Shown in pieces: positions 52,632-62,166 of a DNA stretch of 64,000 nt. Numbering within the stretch: position 1 is the first letter of the stretch; every line of letters starts with the position of its first letter. The stretch comes from Tridacna crocea (lineage: Eukaryota > Mollusca > Bivalvia > Cardiida > Cardiidae), in NCBI GenBank assembly GCA_943736015.1, contig OX031073.1, forward strand, positions 22,905,210 through 22,969,209. Direction: 5' to 3'. The notes beneath the pieces were generated by a model, which saw only the letters and a program-made list of their open reading frames with translations, searched no databases and was not told the DNA's origin. The translations under genes were made by a program, and so were the position numbers.

Positions 52632-54620
52632 GAGCGAGGAGGTCAAGCTTATACCATTATCCCCTCATATTTTTTTGTCTACTCTGATTTTTATGCTGCC
52701 AGAGAAATGAAGTGTGAGTCTATTTCACCCAAAATGAAGACAAGATTACAAATAAAAATACATGTAGGCAAATGGAAAAATTACTCTCCAAGAAAAGTTT
52801 CCTTTTGTAATGGCAGAGACAAGCAATGGAAACTTTCTCTTAAGTCAAAAGTGATTCTTGTCAATGCATTTTTCCATACTTAGTTACATAAATTGCCTGT
52901 CTTAAGAAACAAATGGGCCAAATGAAAGAAGTGTGTAAACTCAGAGGTAAATTATAAAGAATTATTCAGGACAAAGACTAAGATGATTCTTGAGCTGAAA
53001 TCGCAAAAACCTGGAGCCACTTTCACGAAAAATACCTAAACTCTTATTTTGCTCTGATCCACTCACAGACTTGGTGTCTGATTTAAGTTGACTTGATCAT
53101 TTCAGTCAAATTTCTTTCAACATTTGCAGGCTTTAGAAACAAATCCCATGTTGACTCAATGTTCCAGACACAGCTTATCAAATTAATTGACTTAAAACAT
53201 CATTTTAACAGATTTTAGTGCATTATTTTGCTGAAATGAGTGAGAAATGTGTCAGTTCAGGAGTTGTATCTTCTAAAATCCTAATGGATTTTCATGTTAT
53301 GAACAGAAAAGTTGAAATAGACTGTAACCAATAACGGATCAAGGCACTCCAGAAAGCTTGTTGACCTATTAAGGGGCAGATAATTGTAGTAAAGTAATCC
53401 CAGCATGTTTTATTTGTCTCTATTCAATGCAGATAATTGTAGAGAATTCATTACAACAGCCCTTATCTTTCTTTATCCATGAATTTTTGGGAGGGTAAGA
53501 TTTCCATCAGAATAAGTCATGGTTTGTACAGTTATAGTTAGCAAGATATTTTATACAAGCTAGACTAGTACTGGCCAAAGTCCAGGATAGTGGCAGATTG
53601 GCAACTGTCCACAGATTGGGTGAGAATGCTGTCACCAAGGACGGATCAAGGCAAGCTAGAAAAGTTGTCGGTCTATTCAGGGACAGCTGTGTTCAAGTGT
53701 AAAGTCAATCTTGCACATCTGAAGTATTTCTTCAAACTGAAGAACATAATTATCATGTAAATCACCCACAGGGCAGACCATTTTTACAGACCACATCAGT
53801 GGACTTTTTTCACCTTCTAATTAAAGATTGTGATTGAAATGAATTTAACATATTGCAGAGATTAAGACTAGACTGCAAAAAATGCGTAAAGACCAGTACA
53901 AGGCTAGTTATAACCGAATATATTTTTTAGGGGATTTTTTTTCCAGGACCTTGGAAAGTAACAAGCTTGTGTGACAAATCTTGCCTAAAATTGTCCTAAC
54001 CAGGACTTAAAATGGTGTAACTCGGACTCTTCCTTAACTTCATGGATAGAACCTAGACTTTTACCAGTATTAGAGTAGCTGACATTGGCCCTTGTTATTA
54101 CCTAATACTCACTTAGATAATTTTCAGTCCTACCAAATTCAAAATACATCTTATATGAAGAATTTTTCCTGGACCCAAATCAGTATATGGCTTGCATATT
54201 TTTACTTGCCATTGCACTTACTGTTTGGATCCTAACCGTAGAATAATTTCCTTTTAAACTGTCTGGTGACAATTAATGTACAAGGAGCTTTTGATATCTC
54301 TGATAGAGAAAATAAAGCTTGAGAGGATGATTTTTTTTACAGCAATCTGCCCCTGAAAGATCAATAACTATTCTGGTTTGTTTTGATCCAACTTTAGAGG
54401 CAGTATATCTCCTCTTTTGTGCAGAGAAACTGAAAATCTTGGTTTTTTCTTTTAAGACATAAGACTTCCGCTATTCTGTCTCCTGTTGAGTAATGGACTC
54501 TGTACTTTTTCTGACTGGAATTTCCCAGATACTAAACAGAGCAATTGAAAAGTTTTGGAAAGTTTTTGTGAAATTGATAAAAAAAGAATTCTGCTTTTTT
54601 TTTTTGTTTACAACATGCTA
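52632..54620. other. Spacer with diverged repeats
   Basis: 53335-53400 and 53635-53700 share CGGATCAAGGCA, AGCTxGAAAxxTTGTxG and TATTxAGGG. 53470-54200 shares phrases with 44900-45640. 53015-53060 (GGAGCCACTTTCACGAAAAA) looks like a MITE end. No exons seen. Confidence 0.4.
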
Positions 54621-54965
54621 TTAAGATTTTTGGCACTGGCACCAGCTCTAAGGCCAGAAGAGCAGGTGCCAGTGCCAAGGCATGGTTTCAGTCATCTATC
54701 CATCCATCTGTCCATTTCTGTACATTATATTTGTGTTATAGTCAACATTCGTAGTTTGATGTTTTTAAAAATTGTGCACAAAGATTTGAGGATTTTCCAT
54801 GATTATTGCCCATTTTTTCCATTGCAAGATATGTATTAGGCTGTTTTTATTCTGTTACTGCAACTGTCATGCACATCCAGTGCAAACCTGTTTTTTTTTT
54901 TTATCAGTTTGGCAATGGTGACTAATGGATGTTAGAAAATGACAGAAATTTCCTGAAATATTGCT

Positions 54966-55195
54966 TTAACCCTTTACCAGACGACAAAATTTTAGCCCTT
55001 TTCAAAATGAAAGCATTTGCAGATGACAATTTCAATACAACTCAAATGGTGCAACTGTTTATTGACAGGATAGAAAAAAAATGTGGGAAAAGGAGAAATT
55101 GCTGCTTACCAGCATTTTCTCCTTTTACTACAATGTTTTCAAAAGGCTTGTTTCCAAGGGTCGTCCGAAGTTGTCATTGTGTGGTAAAGGGTTAA
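54966..55195 (-). mobile_element. TTAA-hairpin MITE, full length
   Basis: TTAACCCTTTACCAGACGAC to GTGGTAAAGGGTTAA. The left core is GAGAAATTGCTGCTTACC, partly mismatched with the right. Confidence 0.9.
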
Positions 55196-55261
55196 CCCAT
55201 TACCACACAATCCCTGTCAATTTTGACCAGTCTAAAATTTTCTCGTGTGGTAAAGAGTTAA
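55192..55261 (+). mobile_element. TTAA-hairpin MITE, 70-bp deletion derivative
   Basis: TTAACCCATTACCACACAAT CCCTGTC is joined directly to AATTTTGACCAGTCTAAAAT and GTGGTAAAGAGTTAA. The hairpin is deleted but both termini are intact. Confidence 0.88.
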
Positions 55262-55400
55262 AGGAATTAGAGAATTTTTTTGCTATGGCCTGAAGCTGAT
55301 GATACTGTAGGAAAATTTAGCGTAAATTTTACTGCTTCTTTCACTTTACTGGTCAGTAATTGCTGGTAGAGCGATTTAGGCCCTCTTGGGGCTGTTGTTC

Positions 55401-56300
55401 CATTCGTTTTAACAGTATTTTTATCTATAAGTCTCTCTACATTTAAGGCATAACATAAAGAAGCTTGATCTTCATTTCTCTAGCAGTGTTCAAATTAGAG
55501 TAGTTGAAATTTTCTAAAAGGGGTGGGGGATAATGGTATAAGCTTGACCCTTGAAAGTGCCTGCCAAATAAGAAAAGGACCATTAATATTAATAGGACAG
55601 ACTTAGATTGTGTAATTTCAAGGTTGATTTCACCAGAACACCGAACAAACCGTCAGGCATTGCACATCACAGATGATACTGCATGCTCTGTGCAGTCTGA
55701 ACTTGATCTACCATATCTGCAAAATGAACTTAAAGTTGTACTTGGCTCATGATTTAGCAACCAGTCTCTTTTATGCAATTGAAGAAAGATCAAATAATAC
55801 AAAAATTAGAATCTACTTTAAGTAAGATCGGCCTAAGTCTCTTGTTAAAGCCCCACCCTCACAATCATCACAGTGTTTGCTGGGTTCCTCCTGGTGAAGT
55901 GTAGCTGGTAATCAGAGGGTGTTTTCACCCTAAAAATGGGTTAACATTCTCATACACCTGATGTTTCCGTGGTTTTATCCTGGAAAAGAAGATGTATTGT
56001 GTGTTGTGACCACAGACTGTCGAGGTTACGCCCCGCTTTGGGATGGAATACCAACGGCTTGTCGTTAGTGATGTTCTGAAGATTGCCAGAATTGTCCCAT
56101 CACACCCCACTTGTGTGAAAGTGACATGCCAGTGTCATGCTGTCATCAACAGGTTATCAAGACAGGGTATGTTCCTGGGGGTGATTGAACTTGCTGCCAA
56201 ATCACCAAGGTCTATATTGATTTTGGTCCTGATAGGTAATGCAATTTCAAGGCTATTCTCACATGAATACCTCACAAAATATGTTGTACATCAGAGATTA
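55401..56300. other. Spacer with one hairpin repeat
   Basis: 55655-55730 is a GATCAGACTGC-family relic (CTGCATGCTCTGTGCAGTCT). A moderately GC-rich stretch at 55975-56150 with a donor-like ACAG|GTTATC has open frames but no recognisable domain. Confidence 0.35.
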
Positions 56301-56302
56301 TT

Positions 56303-56440
56303 ATCCCCCACCATAGGTGGAGGGGTATAGTTTTTGCGTTGTCCATCTGTCCTTCCGTCTGTCTGTCCATCTGGATGGAATTTCATGATACTTTGTACAT
56401 GTGTACAATAACCCATTCTGCTGTGACACTTTTTTTGTTA
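56303..56440. mobile_element. Pearl-like element head, truncated
   Basis: Head hairpin CCCCCACCATAGGTGGAGGG then CCATCTGTCCTTCCGTCTGT. Cut off by the type 2 element that follows. Confidence 0.55.
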
Positions 56441-57175
56441 GCTTCACTGGCTGAAAGCCAGCAGAGCTTATGTCATGGCGGGGTTTCCATTGTCCGTCTG
56501 TCCTTCTGTCTGTCCCGCCCAATAGTCTTTTTCTTGTTTACATGATAAAGTCTGCATTTCTCATCAGATTTTCATGAAACTTGCACAGTTTATTTATCTG
56601 ATCAATAGCTTCACCCCTATTGATATTGAGAAAAAATGCAACAAATAGTATGGGAAAAGTAGCCATTTCCAGTTGAAAATTTCCAATTCTTGTTTACGCA
56701 ATAAAGTCTGCATTTGTTGCTAGATTTTCGTGAAACTTGCACTGTTTGTTTATCTCATCAATAGCTTCAACCCTATTGATTTTGAAAAAATCCAACGAAC
56801 AGTTTAGGAAAAGTAGCCATTTCAATTTGAAAATTTCAAATTCTTGTTTACATCATAAAGTCTGCATTTCTTGTCAGATTTTCATGAAAATCACTCAGTT
56901 TATCACATCAGTAGCTTCAACCCTATTGGTTCTGAAAAAAGTGCAATAAACAATATGGGAAAAGTAGCCATCTCAAGTTGAAAATTTCCAATTTTTGTTT
57001 ACGTGATAAAATATGCATTTGTTACCAGATTTTTGTGAAACTTGCACAGTTTGTTTATCTTATCAATAGCTTCAACCCTATGGATTTTGAAAAAAATCCA
57101 ACAGTGTAGGAAAAGTAGCCATTTCAAGTTGACTGCCAGTAGAGCATATTCAGGCCCTTCAGGGCCTTCCAGTTT
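56441..57175. mobile_element. Pearl-like element, type 2, complete
   Basis: Head TTAGCTTCACTGGCTGAAAG CCAGCAGAGC, GTCCGTCTGTCC tract, units of 150-159 bp near 56534, 56693, 56847 and 56997 (ATAAAGTCTGCATTT), tail GCCAGTAGAGCATATTCAGG CCCTTCAGGGCC. Very similar to 24330-27030. Confidence 0.8.
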
Positions 57176-57364
57176 TTGTGATGTGACGCAAAATGGCTGA
57201 CTGGGAGCGATTTTAAATTATGTGGTTAAGTACACTTTTAATGTATCGAGTCTTATCTTGAAAACTATACAGAATTTTCTCATTGAACTTCTCGCATCTA
57301 TCAACCACTATTAGAAAATGCAGGAAAAAAAGTTTAACACAGATTGACCCGTCTTTGCAAGCCA

Positions 57365-57745
57365 AGACTGACGATTCTTTACGCTACTTTACCCTTGGTG
57401 GATCGAGCTTGATTTTTACATTCCCCCATATGCATTTTCATTGGATGCAGCCAGCTCTAACTGGAACGAATGAAATCGCTCATAGCATTTCACCTTTGAT
57501 AAAAATAGAAGATAAACATGGAAACCCACATGGATGTCTGCTTATCGCTTCATGTTGAATAATTGTATTCGTAAGCTGTGTGTAAAAGATATTTCAATGG
57601 CTTTCAGAAATATGGTGTAAAGGGGGGGTAATAACCAGCATCCAATAGAGGGTGCAATGCAGGAATCTCGAAATCGGGCTTAATCAGCCAAGGTAAGATC
57701 CATGTAGTGATCGTAACCTTGGCTCGTGAAGATGAGATTGACCTT
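57365..57745 (-). mobile_element. MITE with ~50-bp terminal inverted repeats, copy 2
   Basis: Reverse of 11615-12060: GGTGGATCGAGCTTGATTTT, CAGCCAGCTCTAACTG, GGAAACCCACATGGATGTCT, AACCAGCATCCAATAGAGGG, CATGTAGTGATCGTAACCTT. Confidence 0.75.
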
Positions 57746-57749
57746 GCAA

Positions 57750-58610
57750 CACCAGTTATATACCCTTGTTTTTGTAATGCTGCGTCATGGAAAAAAGGGG
57801 ACTTCATGTTATACTTCATTCCATTTCTTTTGAATAGAACTCCTCCCACATTTCTTGACAGATTTGAATAGAATTTTCTCACCATGTGACCTATTGCATG
57901 CTGTCAAGGTTTTGCAATTTGTAGCTGTGTCATGGAAAGAGGGGGCTTCATGTTATATTTCATTCTATTTCTTGTGAACGCAATGCTTCCCACATTTTTT
58001 GGCAGATTTGAATGGAATTTTCACAGCAAGATTCTCATCGTGTGACCCATCGCATATTGTCAAGGTTTTGCGATTTGTAGCTGCATCATGGAAAAAGGGG
58101 GCTTTCATGTTTTCTGTCATTAGATTTCTTGTGAAAGCAAAGTCCCTCACATTTCTTGGCAGATTTGGATGGAATTTACACAGAATCATGTGATCTAATG
58201 CATATTGTTAAGGTTTTGGGATTTGTAGCTGCATCATGGAATAAGGCAGCTTCATGTTAGATTATTCACTAACATCTCTTTAATTACTGCAAATATCTCA
58301 ACAGATTTGGATGAAATTTTCACAGATCATGTGACCTTAGGCATGTTGTCAGGGTTTTGCAATTTATTGCTGTATTTTGGAGTAAGGGGGCTTCATGTCA
58401 GATTTCACTTTTTATCGCACATACCTCAACAGATTTAGATGTGTTTTTCACAGATCATGTGACCTTGGGTATGTTGTCAGGGTTTTGCAATTTATTGCTG
58501 AATCATGGAAAAAGTGGACTTCATGTAAAATTTAATTTTTATATCACATATCTGAATAGATTTGGATAAGATTTTCACAGATCATGTGACTTTGGGCATG
58601 TTGTCGTTAG
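57750..58610 (+). repeat. Diverged tandem array, ~130-160-bp unit
   Basis: Repeated phrases: TGTAGCTGCATCATGGAAAA, GGGGGCTTCATGT, CAGATTTGGATGxAATTTTCAC, AGATCATGTGACCTTxGGCATGTTGTC. Roughly six units. Probably the core of another pearl-like element; no clear head or tail. Confidence 0.6.
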
Positions 58611-58719
58611 TCATGTATGCAAAACACAATACCTCTAATATGTTTATATCAAAAAATGTCTTTCTCGGCGGTTGATACCATTTCAACGAAAGTGCCACTT
58701 GGAATAATCTCCTTACAAC

Positions 58720-58800
58720 ACATTGGAAAAAGGAGAAACCAGCATTTTCTAAAATTTCCATCAATGTTTTCTGCCCAGTCAGTGAAAAATTCCATTTTTA
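58720..58800. mobile_element. TTAA-hairpin MITE remnant
   Basis: TTGGAAAAAGGAGAAACCAG then CATTTTCTAAAATTTCC: a short, decayed hairpin. Confidence 0.45.
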
Positions 58801-58804
58801 TGCT

Positions 58805-59605
58805 TCCTGAAGGGCGAGCATATAGTCGCCGCTTCGTCGTCCGTCCTTCCTTCTATCCATCCGAAGCCATTTCTCCACAACCCTTGGACCAAATTGGATG
58901 AAACTTCATATATGAACTCCGTAGGGTGAAATGCCCATGCAGTTTTCCCGGTTTTTCACTTTGACCTCGTGTCATGGAAAAGGGGGGCTTGATGCAAAAT
59001 TGCGATTTTTTACTAATAACTCGTTCAGTTTTTGTCAAAATATCATGAAACTTCATGGTTATATTGTTTATCCAAAGTTTCAGCATGTACCCTTGCTATT
59101 TTTAATTTAGGAATTTTTTAAGTTGACTTTCTGTCATGGAAAAAGGGGGTTTCCTACAAAATTCCAATTTTCACTAATAATCTCATTCAGTGTTGGTCAA
59201 AATTTTATTAAACTTCATGGTTATATTGTTTTTTCAAAGTTTCACCATGTGCCCTTGTTTTTTTATCTATGTGTTTTTCAATTTGACCCTCTGTCATGGA
59301 AAAAGGGGGTTTCTTGTAAAATGCCAAGGAAAAAGGGGCCTTAATGCAAAATTGCAATTTTTACTGATATCTCGTTCAGTTTTTGTCAAACTTTTATGAA
59401 ACTTCATGGTTATATCTTGTTTTACAGGTTTCAGCATGTGCCCTTGTTATTTTCAATCTATGATTTATTAATGCGTAAATACCTCGATCCTGGTTTCTCA
59501 ATTTGAGGCTGCATCACGGAAAAGGGGGACTTCATGGAAAAAATATATTTAATGACAAGCACTTGTTCGGGGAGCATAACTGTGTCAGATGGCTCTTGTT
59601 TTAAT
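58805..59605. mobile_element. Pearl-like element, type 5
   Basis: Head GAAGGGCGAGCATATAGTCG with GTCGTCCGTCCTTCC, then units of about 150 bp (GTCATGGAAAAAGGGGGTTT, ACTAATAACTCGTTCAGTTT, GAAACTTCATGGTTATATTG, GTTTCAGCATGTGCCCTTG); tail GGGGAGCATAACTGTG ... CTCTTGTTTT. Confidence 0.65.
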
Positions 59606-59689
59606 ATTCAGGGCTTTAAGCCTGATAAGTGCAGTCTGATCTTTAATCTATGTTAATGCTGTCTGTTGCTTAATTCTACACTAAGATCT

Positions 59690-60180
59690 GACTAGAGATT
59701 ACCTTCATTATACCTCCCCACAACAAACTTAATGGGGGTATACTGGAATTGCCATGGGCTGTCCATCCTCCTGTGGAATTTTAAAGGAAGTTTTTGGCAA
59801 GGTTCACATTGACAAGGTTTTAATTCGATTATTTGTTATACACCCACAAAACACCCCTAAAACCCCCCGCTTAACAAATGTTTTTGGGGGTGTGTCCATC
59901 CATGTGTCCATCTGTGTACAAAATTCTAGTAATTAATGTCACAAACTCCTCATACAGTTTTCCTTCAACTGTATTGAAACTTTCCACATATATTGATCAT
60001 ATATTGAAGATTTGTAAGATGCAATTTTTAACTGTCAACTCTTCTTGGTTGAGGAATTCTCTCTCCTTGAACTTGACAATTTTTTTATGTCAAAGCGCTT
60101 GCAGGGGTATTAATTCACATTCAGTGACCGCTCTAATTTTCTCAGTCATGGCCCTTAATTTTATTATTTATAAATGTGTT
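59690..60180. mobile_element. Pearl-like element head (type 6)
   Basis: ACCTCCCCACAACAAACTTA ATGGGGGTATACTGG head, GTCCATCCATGTGTCCATCT tract, and TTTTCCTTCAACTGTATTGA, CATTCAGTGACCGCTCTAAT shared with 27.2-28.35 kb. It runs into the A-rich array. Confidence 0.55.
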
Positions 60181-62127
60181 TCCATGCTGGGCCCCCGCCA
60201 TCGGGGCCTAAGAAATAGGTGGCTGCCTTCACCTCTGTGGCATATGGGTGGTAAGAGTCCCCAGAAACAGAGGAGACCGATATGGAGCATCACCCTTTCC
60301 CCACCAGCTCTTCTTTGGTATAGTTGTCTATCTGTCAGGGCACCTGTCTTAAAAAAATGGAGGGGGATTAACTGGAATCACCTCTGTCCGTCTATGTGTA
60401 GACACAAATTTGCCGGGCGAAATACTCAAGTTTTTCGCGTACTGAATTCATTCTTAGTCTTTTTGCCCATCCATCTGATCAGACAGATATTTTGTAAAGA
60501 CCTCGGTGAAAATTGATGAAATTTCATGCCTTCACCTCTGTGGCGTATGGGTGGTAAGAGTCCCCAGAAACAGAGGAGACAGATTTGGAGCATCACCCTT
60601 CTGTAAGGGCTTGCTTTTATAGAAACACAGAAGAAAATGCAAAAAAAAACTATAAAACATATTTAAAAAAGTACAAAAAGATTGAAATGTTTTATGTATA
60701 AGAAAAGAGGCAAAAAAAAAACTGGAAAAATATTAGTAATAAAAAAAAAAGAAATAATAAGAAATAATGAATATTGTAGTTTCTAAGTTTGTTTCCATGA
60801 CGGCCCCCGCCTCTCGGGGCCTTAGAAATAGGTGGCAGCCTTCACCTCTGTGGCGTATGGGTGGTAAGAGTCCCCAGAAACAGAGGAGACCGATATGGAG
60901 CATCGCCCTTCTCCTTCAGCTCTTCTTTGGGTATAGTTGTCTATCTGTCAGGACACTTGTCTTAAAAAAGTGGAGGGGGATTAACTGGAATCACCTGGCT
61001 GGCTGTCTGTCTGTAGACACAAATATGGCAGTTGAAATACTCTTAACAGTTTTTCAGATATTGAATTTCTTGGTCTGTTTGTCCATCCATCCTTCAGAAC
61101 AACATCTTTTAAAGCCCTAGATAAAATTGATGAAATTTCATGCATGTCTTCCATTGGATACTTTGTTGATCCTATTTTTTCAACATATATATAATTACAT
61201 GTCATGGATAAAAAGGGCTTAATGTATACTTTCTTTGCTTTCATTTCATAAAAGGCCATGTTATGGAAAAAAGAGACTTATTTACAGTAACATTATGGAT
61301 CTCTCAAATGTTATATCATACTCATTGCTATAAAATAATAAAAAAAACACACACACACACTAAAGAAGAAAAAAAATCTATAAAACACATAAAAAGTGCA
61401 AAAAGATTGAAATATTTTATGTAAAAAAAGGAAAAAAAAAATAAAAAGACTTATTTACAGTCCCTTTATGGATCTCTTTTATGCTTTATCATACTGCTTG
61501 CCATAAGAAAAAAAAAAAAACACTAAAGAAGGAAAAAAATCTATAAAATACACATAAAAAGTGCAAAAAGATTGAAATATTTTATGTAAAAGAAAAAAGA
61601 AGTAGAAAAAAAAAGACTTTTTTTACAGTCCCATTATGGATCTCTTATATGTTTTATCATACTGCTTGCTATAAAATGAAATACAAAAAACCACAAAAGA
61701 AGGAAAAAAATCTATAAAATACATATAAAAAGTACAAAAAGATTGAAATATTTTATGTTAAAGAATAAAACTAGAAAAAGAGAACAATAATACAGAAAGA
61801 AATAATAGGAAATAATGAATTGTATAGTTTCTAAGCTTGTTTCAATGCTGGGCCCCCTTATGCATGTCCCATGTCTTCAGTTGGATAGATTGATTAAAAA
61901 AAAAAAAAAAAAACTACAAAATATATATATATAAAAAAGGTACAAAAAGATTGAGATGTTTTACGTAAAAGAAAAAAAAAGAAGTAAAAAAATGGAAATA
62001 ATAATAATAAAAATAATAAGAAATAATGAATTTTATATTTTCTTAGTTTGTTTCCATGTTGGGGCCCCTGCCACTTGTGGCCTTAGAAACAGGTGGCTGC
62101 CTTCGCCTCTATAAAGTACAAAAAGAT

Positions 62128-62166
<39 letters not shown>

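Larger units (their letters stand above)
54625..55400. mobile_element. Pearl-like element split by two MITEs
   Basis: Head CTAAGGCCAGAAGAGCAGGT with TCTATCCATCCATCTGTCC; tail GCTGGTAGAGCGATTTAGGC CCTCTTGGGGC. The MITEs at 54966-55261 sit inside. Confidence 0.6.

Noticed and set aside
56043-56330. 95-codon frame with donor-like ACAG|GTTATC
   Set aside because: No recognisable domain; only weakly suggestive splice context.
57283-57558. 91-codon frame
   Set aside because: It lies largely within the second copy of the TIR MITE also present at 11.6-12.06 kb.
59878-60516. 212-codon open frame
   Set aside because: It spans a pearl-like head and the repeated module of the A-rich array; the same peptide (GLRNRW, SPLWHMGGKSPQKQRRP) recurs at 60767-61120.
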